From an uncultured Alistipes sp. (GTDB taxonomy: Bacteria; Bacteroidota; Bacteroidia; Bacteroidales; Rikenellaceae), in contig CAMWGZ010000016.1 of assembly GCA_947173915.1 (NCBI GenBank), forward strand, positions 1-14,091: 14,091 bases of DNA, written 5' to 3'. Made by a program: the position numbers and the translations under genes. How positions within the stretch are numbered: the first letter of the stretch is position 1; every line of letters starts with the position of its first letter. The notes beneath the pieces are model-generated. The model worked only from the letters and a program-made list of their open reading frames with translations. It was not told the origin of the DNA and made no database searches. Below, in pieces: positions 1 through 6,745 of this stretch.

Positions 1-148
1 GTTCCGTCGTTTCGGCCGCGGCCTGCGGACCGACGATCTCGCGCCACGTGTCGGGCAGCCGCCCCTCGGCTACGCGTGCGGCGACGTAGGGGCGGTGGAA
101 AAACTCGTCGAGCAGCTGCCCGACCGATACGGTCTGGCTGCGTTTCAT
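1..148 (-). CDS. DUF721/DciA-like protein, N-terminal part (cut by window edge)
   Basis: This is the first 49 codons of a gene that continues beyond the left edge. The peptide begins MKRSQTVSVGQLLDEFF and includes the segment RLPDTWREIVGPQAA. An early hydrophobic helix followed by a 'W-x-x-IVG' turn is the usual look of the DUF721 family. DUF721 includes DciA, which helps load the replicative helicase in many bacteria lacking DnaC. Its ATG overlaps the recF stop codon (ATGA at 148-145), so the two are translationally coupled in one operon. A small DUF721 gene directly after recF is a common Bacteroidota arrangement, and it supports the family call more than the short peptide can. A role as helicase loader is inferred from the family. 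The C-terminal half is not visible, so length and integrity cannot be judged. Confidence 0.82.
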   Translation of the reverse strand, partial: MKRSQTVSVGQLLDEFFHRPYVAARVAEGRLPDTWREIVGPQAAAETTE

Positions 149-1233
149 GGCTGGACGGTGCCGTCGGCGACGGTAAAGAGGGTATAGGGATCGCCCCGGC
201 GGTCCAGAATGGTGCGCAGCCGGGTGGGGTTGCAGTCGGTAATGAAGATCTGCCCGAAATCTTCGCTGCCGACCAGACGGATGAGCCGTTCGACACGCCC
301 GGCATCGAGCTTGTCGAAGAGGTCGTCGAGCAGCAGGATCGGGCGTTCGCCCTTCTCGCGGGCCAGCAGGGTGTATTGGGCCAGCTTGAGGGCGAGCAGG
401 AACGACTTCTGCTGCCCCTGGGAGCCGAATTTGCGCAGCGGATAGCCGCCGATTTGCAGCATCAGGTCGTCGCGGTGGATGCCCGAGGTGGTAAAGCCGT
501 TGATCCGGTCGCGCTCGCGGTTGCGCAGCAGCAGCTCTTCGAGCGGCGTATCGTTGAGTTCCGAGCGGTATTCGATCGACACGGGTTCGCTTTCGTCGGC
601 GAGTATGCCGTAGTAGCGTGCGGTCTCCGGTTCGAGCAGGGCGGCGATTTGGGCGCGCTTGCGGTGGATCGCCCGGCCGTGTTCCGACAGCTGGAGGTCG
701 TAAACCTCCAGCATCTCCTCCTCGGGCATGGCTTTCAGCAGCCGGTTGCGTTCGGCCAGCACGGCGTTGTAGCGCACGAGCGACTGGAGGTAGCTGCGGT
801 CGATCTGCGAGATGAAGCCGTTCAGGTAGCGGCGGCGTTCGTCGGCGGCATCGCTGATGAGCGCCCCGTCCGACGGGGAGACGATGACGGCCGGAGCCAG
901 CCCGATGTGGTCGGCCAGGCGTTCGTACTCCTTGCCGTTGCGCTTGAGGGTCTTGCCCCCCTTTCGGGCGAACGAGCAGACGATCTGTTCGCTGCGGTCG
1001 CCGTCGGTGCGGTAGCGTCCTTCGATCAGGAAGGAGTCGCTGCCGTGCCGCACGCATTGCCCGTCGGTCATGCCGAGCGACGATTTGCACATCGAGAGGA
1101 AATGGACCGCGTCGATCACGTTGGTCTTGCCGGCACCGTTGTCGCCCACGAAACAGTTGATCCCCGGGCTGAGTTCGAACTCCTCTTCGCGGAGGTTCTT
1201 GAAGTTGATGAGCGATAGTTTGTGAAGATACAT
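145..1233 (-). CDS. recF: DNA replication and repair protein RecF
   Basis: RecF is an SMC-like ATPase that binds DNA at gaps and, with RecO and RecR, helps RecA displace SSB in the cytoplasm. The 362-residue product is of normal family length. It begins MYLHKLSLINFKNLREEEF and has Walker A GDNGAGKTN at about residues 30-38. Near the C-terminus it has the SGIHRDDL segment, the ABC signature-like GSQGQQKS and Walker B ILLLDDLFDKLD. The reading frame stays open upstream to an ATG at 1302, but those 23 codons lie in the promoter and repeat DNA (TATCTTTG at 1267-1260 on the minus strand) and match nothing in RecF. The ATG at 1233 gives the conserved 'L-x-L-x-N-F' start. The gene leads an operon with the DUF721/DciA-like gene, which it overlaps by 4 bases. 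No broken motif is seen. Confidence 0.97.
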   Translation of the reverse strand: MYLHKLSLINFKNLREEEFELSPGINCFVGDNGAGKTNVIDAVHFLSMCKSSLGMTDGQCVRHGSDSFLIEGRYRTDGDRSEQIVCSFARKGGKTLKRNGKEYERLADHIGLAPAVIVSPSDGALISDAADERRRYLNGFISQIDRSYLQSLVRYNAVLAERNRLLKAMPEEEMLEVYDLQLSEHGRAIHRKRAQIAALLEPETARYYGILADESEPVSIEYRSELNDTPLEELLLRNRERDRINGFTTSGIHRDDLMLQIGGYPLRKFGSQGQQKSFLLALKLAQYTLLAREKGERPILLLDDLFDKLDAGRVERLIRLVGSEDFGQIFITDCNPTRLRTILDRRGDPYTLFTVADGTVQP

Positions 1234-1256
1234 GGACGGTGTGTGGCTTTCTCCGC

Positions 1257-1563
1257 AGGCAAAGATACGAATAAGCGAGGGCAAAAGCAAGCTTGCTTGC
1301 ATATTGCCGAGCGGGAGTATCTAAGGCGAAGCCAAAGATACGAAAAGTCGAGGTGTAAGAGCAATCTTGCTTGCATTTTGCCGAGCAGGAGTATCTGAGG
1401 TGCAGCCAAAGATACGAATAAGCGGGTCGGAAGAACGAGCATCGAAGCCAGCGCCGGCTTGATTGTGTCGGGCGGGAGTATCCGGGGCGGTTCCGGGCTG
1501 GGGCCGGCCGCGTGCGGAAGCGGGCGTTCGCCCGACTTTGCGCCTGGCGGGAGTTTTTCGGGA
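1257..1563 (-). repeat. Tandem repeat array, four decaying copies of about 74 bp
   Basis: Copies lie at about 1257-1330, 1331-1404, 1405-1488 and 1489-1563, abutting without spacers. Read on the minus strand, a unit starts GATACTCC, then CTCGGCAA, then an inverted repeat, then CGCTTATTCG, and ends with TATCTTTG. The TATCTTTG boxes of copies 1-3 lie 73 and 74 bases apart. Copy 1 is the best preserved. Copy 3 is altered in its centre, and copy 4 is a GC-rich relic recognised by its GGAGT end and its spacing. A central inverted repeat remains in each, for example AAGCAAGCTTGCTT at 1285-1298, AAGCC/GGCTT at 1445-1460 and CGGGCG/CGCCCG at 1521-1534. No gene is seen in this spacer. The minus-strand reading frame through it is a by-product of the repeat. 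Confidence 0.8.
1260..1290 (-). promoter_or_regulatory. Bacteroidota-type promoter for recF, inside repeat copy 1
   Basis: On the minus strand a -33 TTG (1290-1288) is followed by exactly 20 bases and the -7 box TATCTTTG (1267-1260), matching the Bacteroidota consensus TTG-N19/20-TAnnTTTG. Transcription would start near 1254, giving a leader of about 20 nt before the recF ATG at 1233. The whole promoter lies inside the first of the tandem repeats. Copies 2 and 3 also carry TATCTTTG (1340-1333 and 1414-1407). Copy 2 has a TTG 21 bases upstream of its box, and copy 3 has lost its TTG. Confidence 0.75.
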
Positions 1564-1613
1564 GGGCGTGAGGCGGACGATCCGGCGTGCGGCGGCATGC
1601 GCCGGGGAGGATG

Positions 1614-1652
1614 AAAAACGGTCCGTGAAGCGCAGTGCTTCGCGGACCGTTT
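1614..1652 (-). terminator. Rho-independent terminator after the subtilase pair
   Basis: A 16-bp stem pairs 1616-1631 with 1637-1652 (one G-T pair) around a 5-base loop. On the minus strand it is followed by a T run (1618-1614). It lies about 25 bases past the stop codon of the downstream subtilase. The opposite strand also has T-rich sequence (TTTCGGTTTT at 1650-1659), so it may work in both directions. Confidence 0.85.
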
Positions 1653-1676
1653 CGGTTTTATGGCTTCCGTACCGGA

Positions 1677-3653
1677 TTACATCCAGCCTCCGTTCGCTGC
1701 GGCTTTCGCACGGCAGATGATGGCCACCTCGCGGCTCATCGAAGTGCCGCCCACCGACGAGCGGATTCTCGCGATGCCCGCGCCCTGCTTGGTACAGGTA
1801 ATAGTGATCTTACCGTTGTTGTCGTCGCTTTCGGTCAGGCCGAGTTTCTGGACCGTTTCGTTGTCTATCTCGAGGAGATACTTCAGTTTGTCCAGGTCGC
1901 TGTAATACTCGGAGAGCGTGATGGTCGTCGGTTCGTTCGGAGCGACGACGATGGCCGGCGTACCGCGCACGGCCAGCAGCAGCTTGTAGGCATCGACCAT
2001 TCCGCTGCCCATCTTGCCGCGGTAGTTCTCCAGCTCCATTATGCCGTTGAGCGTGCTGTAGGGGCGGAACTTCTTCGTGCCGGTAAAGTGGCTGTCGAGG
2101 TCGCTTACCGAAGCCAGCAGCATCGAACGGAACTCATCGGGTTCGAATGTCTTGCCGAGCTGTTTGGCGTAGGAGAGCGCCAGAGCCGCCACACCCGATA
2201 CGTGGGGGCATGCCATCGAGGTGCCCGACATGTAGCCGTAGTTGGTCGGAGGCAGGAGCGTCGAGAGGATGCCGCCCTTGTCGCTGCGGTCGTTGTGGTA
2301 GTTCAGGTCGCCGCCCGGAGCCGCAATGTCCGCAGCCGCACTGAAGTTGGTAAAGGTCGAAGGGGTAAAGTCCGTGCTGACCGACGTGACGCAGACCATT
2401 TCGGGGTAGGCCGCCGGATAGTCGCAGGCCATGGAGTCGTTACCGCCCGCCACGATGGCGATACCGCCGTTGAGCGGGCTGCCCGGACGGGGCTTGGTAA
2501 TGAAGTAGTGGAACGCGTCGGCTTCGACACCGCAGATGGCCAGGTACTGCTGGTCCGTGCTGGGACCCGTCTTGCCCAGTCCCCAGCTGCACTGGAGGAT
2601 CGAGGCACCGTTGTCGGCTGCGTACTTGATGGCCATGGCGACCTGTGCGGTCGTCGAAGAGCCGGCCGGGCCGAAAATCTGGAGCGTCATGATTTTCACG
2701 CCGTCCTTTTTGCCGCTGCCGCCTGCGATGCCGCAGACACCCTTGCCGTTGTTATTGACGGCCGAGATGGTGCCGGCCACGTGCATGCCGTGCGATGCGG
2801 TATCTCCTCCGTAAACGAAGGTATTCGTGTTGTTCACGAAGTTGTAGCCGTGGATGTCGTCCTTGTAGCCGTTGCCGTCGTCATCGACTCCCTCCGAACC
2901 GTTGAGCTCCTTGTCGTTGATCCACATGTTGTCGGCGATGTCCTCGTGCGAGGGATCGACCGGCTGGTCGGTAACGGCCACGATGATGCGCGGATCGCCC
3001 GTGCAAAGCTCCCATGCAGACTCCAGATTGATGTCGCAGCCGGCCTTGATCGGCTTTACGAGCGTCTCGTCGCCGGTGTTCTTGTAGTGCCATTGGCTCT
3101 TGAGTTCGGGATCGTTGAAGCCCGACATGGTGGTGCGGGTTTCGATCCGGTCGTAAGCCCCCGTTGCGGCGACGGGTACGAAGTTATTGTCGAACATAGG
3201 CTCCACGTGGGGGTTGTACTGCACGTAGGCGATGTCGTCGAGTCCGGCCAGTTTGTGGGCGGCTTCGTCCAGGGATACCTGCGAGTCGAAGCGGACGGTG
3301 TACCAGCGGTGCAGACCGTAGGCGCGCGTCTCCTCCTCGTTGTTTTTGTCATAGGGGAATACCCGTTCGAGCGAGAGCACTCCGATGTCGGTCAGCACGG
3401 CATCGAACGGCTCCACGCCGCTGCGCGTCGCATTCGAGGGGGCAATGTTCTGCTCGACGGCGGCCACGACCTCATCGGAGAGTTTGACCAGCAGTTCGCC
3501 GGCGGGAGCCTCCGCCCAGGCGAACAGGATTTTGTGCTCGACCGAATCGTTCCCGATATTCGGCTGTGCATTCTCGGTGGGGTCCTGCGTACAGCCGAAA
3601 AGTGCGGCTGCGGCGAGGAGAAACGCTCCGAGTTTCAGATTGATAGTTTTCAT
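1677..3653 (-). CDS. Subtilisin-like (S8) serine protease lipoprotein, paralog A
   Basis: Predicted envelope-anchored subtilase of 658 residues. A lipoprotein signal (about residues 1-20, lipobox LFGC) makes Cys21 the lipidated residue. Residues 45-165 form a pro-region of the fervidolysin-like type, containing LHRWYTVRF. The S8 catalytic domain spans about 185-565. Asp229 is in VAVTDQPVD, His288 in SHGMHVAGT, the oxyanion Asn405 in VAGGNDS and the nucleophile Ser479 in GTSMACPHVSG. A DDDGNGYKDD loop (257-266) resembles the calcium-binding loops of secreted subtilases. Residues 566-658 look like a small beta-rich domain ending in AAANGGWM. It lies 46 bases downstream of paralog B with no promoter or hairpin seen between, so the two are probably co-transcribed. 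The catalytic Asp motif reads DQP where most subtilases have D-x-G. All catalytic residues are present, so activity is likely. Substrate unknown. Confidence 0.96.
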   Translation of the reverse strand: MKTINLKLGAFLLAAAALFGCTQDPTENAQPNIGNDSVEHKILFAWAEAPAGELLVKLSDEVVAAVEQNIAPSNATRSGVEPFDAVLTDIGVLSLERVFPYDKNNEEETRAYGLHRWYTVRFDSQVSLDEAAHKLAGLDDIAYVQYNPHVEPMFDNNFVPVAATGAYDRIETRTTMSGFNDPELKSQWHYKNTGDETLVKPIKAGCDINLESAWELCTGDPRIIVAVTDQPVDPSHEDIADNMWINDKELNGSEGVDDDGNGYKDDIHGYNFVNNTNTFVYGGDTASHGMHVAGTISAVNNNGKGVCGIAGGSGKKDGVKIMTLQIFGPAGSSTTAQVAMAIKYAADNGASILQCSWGLGKTGPSTDQQYLAICGVEADAFHYFITKPRPGSPLNGGIAIVAGGNDSMACDYPAAYPEMVCVTSVSTDFTPSTFTNFSAAADIAAPGGDLNYHNDRSDKGGILSTLLPPTNYGYMSGTSMACPHVSGVAALALSYAKQLGKTFEPDEFRSMLLASVSDLDSHFTGTKKFRPYSTLNGIMELENYRGKMGSGMVDAYKLLLAVRGTPAIVVAPNEPTTITLSEYYSDLDKLKYLLEIDNETVQKLGLTESDDNNGKITITCTKQGAGIARIRSSVGGTSMSREVAIICRAKAAANGGWM

Positions 3654-3699
3654 AACGGTTTCTTGGTTTTAGATATTTTGATTTCGTCTTGCTTGCGTA

Positions 3700-5697
3700 T
3701 TACATCCAGCCTCCGTTCGCTGCGACTTTCGCGCGGCAGATGAGGGCCACCTCGCGGCTCATCGAGGTGCCGCCGACCGTCGAAGTGATGCGCACCAGAG
3801 CGGCACCCTGCTTGGTGCAGGTAATCGTCGCCTCGCCGTTCTCGCCCTCGCTCGTCGTGAGTCCGAGTTTTTCGACGGCCGCCTGATCGGCCTCGACACG
3901 GTAGTACTCCAGCGAAGTCACGCCGCCGTAGTATCCGGCCAGGGAGACGACGGTCGGTTCGTTCTGCACGACGGTAATGGCCGGCGTGCCGCGCACGGCC
4001 AGCAGCAGCTTGTAGGCATCGACCAGTCCCGAACCCACTTTACCCCGGTAGGAGGCCAGATCCATCGGGCTGCCGTAGTGGGTCGTGCCTGCGGAGTAGT
4101 CGGTAAACTCCTTCATGCCGACCAGGTAGGGGTCGAGCGGCTGGACCGCGCCGAGCAGCATCGAGCGGAACTCGCCGGGCTGGAAGGTCTTGCCGAGCTG
4201 CTTGGCGTAGGAGAGAGCCAGCGCCGCCACGCCCGAGACGTGCGGGCAGGCCATCGAGGTGCCGTGCTCGTATCCGTATTTGCCTTTCGAGGTAAGGATG
4301 GTCGAGAGAATGCGTCCCGCCTTCTCGTCCATGCCCTCCTCGATCTGGTGGTACTTGTAGTCGCCGCCCGGAGCCGCGATGTCGGCCGCGATGCCGTAGT
4401 TGGTAAAGGTCGATGGCGTGAAGTCCGTGCCGATCGAGGTAACGCACACTACCTCCGAATAACCGCCCGGGTAGCTGCAGAGCGCCTTGCCGTCGTTGCC
4501 GGCCGAGACGATCACGATGCCGCCGTTGAGCGGGCTGCCCGGACGCGGCTTGTTGATGAAGTATTTGATGGCTTCGGCCTGGACGCTGCATTCCGCCAGG
4601 TACTCCTCCTCGTTCTGGTACTTGCCGCTCTTCTCTCCCCAGCTGCACTGGAGGATGGAGGCTCCGTTGTCGGCTGCGTAGCGGATGGCTTCGGCCGACT
4701 GTTTGGTGGTAATCGAGCCGCGCAGGGTGGCGTTCTGGATCGACATGATCTTCACGCCGTCCTTTTTGCCGCTGCCGCCTGCGATGCCGCAGACACCCGT
4801 CGCATTGTGGTTCACGGCCGCGATGGTGCCCGCCACGTGCGTGCCGTGCGACTCGTCGCCGGGCGCGATTTCGCCGCTGTCGTCGGCGAAGTTGTATCCG
4901 TAAATGTCATCGACATAGCCGTTGTCGTCGTCGTCCTCGCCCTTCGAGCCGTTGCGCTCCGCATTATTGATCCACATGTTGGCCGCCAGATCCTCGTGCG
5001 AGTATTCGACACCCTGGTCCATGACCGCCACGATGATCGAGGGGTCGCCCGTACAGAGTTCCCAGGCGGGTTCGAGGTTGATGTCGCACCCGGCCTTGAT
5101 CGGCTTGATGAGCGTCTCGTCGCCCGTGTTCTTGTAGTGCCACTGCAGGTTCAGGCGCGGATCGTCGAAGAAAGGAGCGTCGCTGCGCGTTGCCGCCGGG
5201 GTAGCGAGGTCGTCGCAGGGAACCGCATGGTCCGTATAGGTCGGGACGATCCGGTTGTTGAACTGCACGAAAGCCACCTCCGGACGTGCGGCCAGCTGGT
5301 GCGCCGCCTCCTCCAGGTCGAACTCTTCCGCGAATTTTACCGTGTACCAGCGGTGCAGGCCGAATGCCCGCGCCTGCTCCTCCTCCTTGGGGATGAAGCG
5401 GAAGACTCGTTCGAGCGATGCGGTGCCGAGGTCGTCCAGGACGGCATCGAGCAGGCCTATTCCCGAGCGGGTGGCCGCCGCGCCCGAACGGGTCGCCCGG
5501 CTCTCGACCGCAGCGGTCGCCTCTTCGGAGAACTTTACGAGCAGTTCGCCCTGTTCGGCCCCCTCCGAGGAGAAGATGATTTTGTTGTTTCCTGACGTGC
5601 CGTCATGCGATACGCCGCTTTCCTGAGGGTCCTGCACGCAACCGCAAAGTGCCATTGCGACGAGAATTGTGCCGATTTTGAGATTCCAGTTTTTCAT
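3700..5697 (-). CDS. Subtilisin-like (S8) serine protease lipoprotein, paralog B
   Basis: A 665-residue paralog of the adjacent protease, with the same architecture and first in the transcription unit. The signal peptide ends in lipobox LCGC (lipidated Cys20). A pro-region follows (about 45-165, LHRWYTVKF), then the S8 domain with Asp227 (VAVMDQGVE), His284 (SHGTHVAGT), Asn401 (VSAGNDG) and Ser481 (GTSMACPHVSG). An acidic DDDDNGYVDD loop lies at 255-264. The C-terminal domain (about 574-665) has the same tail as paralog A, ending VAANGGWM. The pro-region carries TRSG twice (residues 69-79) and TRSD at 170-173, the latter where the mature protease should begin. By eye well over half of the residues match paralog A. 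Some DNA blocks are nearly identical, such as around 4745-4797 against 2695-2749, which suggests a local duplication. Substrate unknown; membrane-anchored location is inferred from the lipobox. Confidence 0.96.
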   Translation of the reverse strand: MKNWNLKIGTILVAMALCGCVQDPQESGVSHDGTSGNNKIIFSSEGAEQGELLVKFSEEATAAVESRATRSGAAATRSGIGLLDAVLDDLGTASLERVFRFIPKEEEQARAFGLHRWYTVKFAEEFDLEEAAHQLAARPEVAFVQFNNRIVPTYTDHAVPCDDLATPAATRSDAPFFDDPRLNLQWHYKNTGDETLIKPIKAGCDINLEPAWELCTGDPSIIVAVMDQGVEYSHEDLAANMWINNAERNGSKGEDDDDNGYVDDIYGYNFADDSGEIAPGDESHGTHVAGTIAAVNHNATGVCGIAGGSGKKDGVKIMSIQNATLRGSITTKQSAEAIRYAADNGASILQCSWGEKSGKYQNEEEYLAECSVQAEAIKYFINKPRPGSPLNGGIVIVSAGNDGKALCSYPGGYSEVVCVTSIGTDFTPSTFTNYGIAADIAAPGGDYKYHQIEEGMDEKAGRILSTILTSKGKYGYEHGTSMACPHVSGVAALALSYAKQLGKTFQPGEFRSMLLGAVQPLDPYLVGMKEFTDYSAGTTHYGSPMDLASYRGKVGSGLVDAYKLLLAVRGTPAITVVQNEPTVVSLAGYYGGVTSLEYYRVEADQAAVEKLGLTTSEGENGEATITCTKQGAALVRITSTVGGTSMSREVALICRAKVAANGGWM

Positions 5698-5717
5698 AAA
5701 GTTCCGTTTTTAGCCTT

Positions 5718-5746
5718 TAAATATAGACATTTTTTTTCAATTACAA
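5718..5746 (-). promoter_or_regulatory. Possible promoter of the subtilase pair
   Basis: On the minus strand TTG (5746-5744), 18 bases and TATATTTA (5725-5718) approximate the Bacteroidota promoter, but the last base of the -7 box is A instead of G and the spacer is short. The position, 20 bases before the ATG at 5697 in a local AT-rich stretch, favours it. Confidence 0.4.
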
Positions 5747-5859
5747 CGAATTTCGTCGTAAATTGATCGGTGTCGGACTCTCTGTTCGATTCGGCTGCGG
5801 TGTATGTATAACGGATCGTTCCCGGGCGATATTGTGTCGGACCGTGCGTCGGGGCGGAG

Positions 5860-5879
5860 GCACCCCTTTTCCGGGGTGC
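5860..5879. other. Short GC-rich hairpin between the rplS terminator and the subtilase pair
   Basis: GCACCCC (5860-5866) pairs with GGGGTGC (5873-5879) around a 6-base loop. It has no T run on either side. Nothing else is recognisable from 5747 to 5885. It may be a backup terminator for rplS read-through, or have no role. Confidence 0.4.
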
Positions 5880-5889
5880 GCCGGCAATA

Positions 5890-5921
5890 AAAAAGGCATA
5901 TCCGCGCGGATATGCCTTTTT
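5890..5921. terminator. Rho-independent terminator after rplS (symmetrical)
   Basis: This is a perfect 32-base palindrome, with arms 5890-5905 and 5906-5921. The centre is CCGCGCGG, and the five A and five T at the ends give a T run on either strand. It lies about 25 bases past the rplS stop codon on the minus strand and should separate rplS from the subtilase genes. Confidence 0.88.
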
Positions 5922-5946
5922 CGTTGCCGATACAAGGGCGAATGCC

Positions 5947-6309
5947 TTATTTGACCATTCTTCTCTCCTTGATGCGGGCCTTCTTGCCGGTCAGGTTGCG
6001 CAGGTAGTAGATGCGTGCGCGCCGTACTACGCCGTACTTATTGACCTCGATGCTTTCGATGTGGGGCGAGTAGAGGGGGAAGATACGCTCCACGCCTACG
6101 CCGTTGGAAATCTTGCGGATCGTAAACATTTTGGTCTTTCCCGTACCCTTGATCTGGATTACCACGCCGCGGAAGCTCTGCAGGCGCTCCTTGTTACCCT
6201 CGACGATTTTGTAGGTAACGGTAATCGTGTCGCCGGCCTGGAAGGTCGGAACGTCGGTCTTGGTCCACATCTGCTCGTTCACGAGCCGGATCAGTGCATC
6301 TTTGTTCAT
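5947..6309 (-). CDS. rplS: 50S ribosomal protein L19
   Basis: L19 sits at the 30S-50S interface of the ribosome. The 120-residue product has the conserved core: [20 protein letters not shown], then [29 protein letters not shown] and the C-terminal [22 protein letters not shown]. The length suits the family. The start [13 protein letters not shown] at 6309 is chosen because it follows an AT-rich stretch and gives the expected short N-terminus. An in-frame ATG at 6348 would add 13 residues ([13 protein letters not shown]). The frame stays open further up to about 6777, but that part lies in the leader, the promoter and surE. The gene is transcribed alone, from a promoter about 150 nt upstream, and is closed by the palindromic terminator at 5890-5921. 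In many bacteria rplS is linked to trmD; that is not the case here. Confidence 0.98.
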   Translation of the reverse strand: MNKDALIRLVNEQMWTKTDVPTFQAGDTITVTYKIVEGNKERLQSFRGVVIQIKGTGKTKMFTIRKISNGVGVERIFPLYSPHIESIEVNKYGVVRRARIYYLRNLTGKKARIKERRMVK

Positions 6310-6458
6310 TGTTGTAACAATTTGTTTGATGGTTTCTGCGTCCAACATTGCCGCTGCACCCGGAACTCCCATGCGGTCACTTTGTTCCGCAATCCGTCGC
6401 AATCCGTTGAACGACAACGGCCCGATGCGTCCGGATGCCCAATGCAAGAGGTTGATAC
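6310..6458 (-). ncRNA. Possible structured 5' leader of the rplS mRNA
   Basis: If the rplS promoter is used, the mRNA has about 150 untranslated bases. Stems visible by eye are CCGTTG/CAACGG (6404-6409 with 6415-6420, 5-base loop) and GGAAC/GTTCC (6362-6366 with 6384-6388). Between them lies a direct repeat of GCAATCCGT (about 6389-6407). Ribosomal protein genes often have leaders that bind their own product. No match to a known L19 leader could be tested, so this remains a candidate only. Confidence 0.35.
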
Positions 6459-6464
6459 GGTCCG

Positions 6465-6494
6465 CAAATATAGCCATATTTTCCCATCGGACAA
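6465..6494 (-). promoter_or_regulatory. Promoter of rplS
   Basis: On the minus strand TTG (6494-6492), 19 bases and TATATTTG (6472-6465) are a full match to the Bacteroidota promoter consensus. Transcription would start near 6458. It diverges from the surE -7 box at 6640. The bases between the two (6495-6639) hold only a small GTCGCG/CGCGAC hairpin at 6522-6537 and no gene. Confidence 0.75.
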
Positions 6495-6639
6495 TCGTCC
6501 GCGCGATTTTTTCGGCATGCCGTCGCGGTTTCGCGACCGATTTGCCCCGTTTTTGCTGTGGTGTCATAGTCTGCGGGCAGGGTTCTGCCTGCGGGCCGGA
6601 TGCTTCGCCGCGGATGCGGTCGGTTCGGAAAATTAGCCG

Positions 6640-6647
6640 TATATTTG
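6640..6647 (+). promoter_or_regulatory. -7 box of surE promoter
   Basis: TATATTTG at 6640-6647 matches the -7 consensus TAnnTTTG. No TTG is found 19-20 bases upstream, so the -33 part is weak. The leader would be about 92 nt long, AT-rich just before the surE ATG at 6746. Confidence 0.5.
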
Positions 6648-6745
6648 CATCGCGGCCCTGTTGTGTGCGGCGGCTTCGGGCGGGGCGGACGATGTCGGCA
6701 GCCGGGAGGCGGAAGCGATTGTGTGAAATATAATAATAAATAGGT

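Noticed and set aside
76..1218. Plus-strand open frame opposite recF
   Set aside because: It is a shadow of recF caused by high GC, with no domain or promoter.
1234..1302. N-terminal extension of RecF by 23 residues
   Set aside because: It is encoded by promoter and repeat DNA, has no RecF similarity, and begins upstream of the predicted transcription start.
1257..1563. Regularly spaced repeats that could suggest a CRISPR array
   Set aside because: Units of about 74 bp abut directly with no unique spacers, decay strongly from copy to copy, and no cas gene is present.
1635..3743. Long plus-strand open frame of about 700 codons opposite the subtilase gene
   Set aside because: It is a shadow frame: the minus strand encodes intact catalytic motifs, and the plus-strand product is a low-complexity Val/Arg/Gly-rich sequence without recognisable domains. 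The same holds for the long plus-strand frame at 4078-5595.
5890..5921. Perfect 32-base palindrome as an operator or recombination site
   Set aside because: Position just after rplS and the A and T runs at the ends are fully explained by a symmetrical terminator.
5741..5954. Small open frames on both strands between rplS and the subtilases
   Set aside because: They overlap the terminator palindrome, have arginine-rich non-specific products, and lack a promoter or start context.
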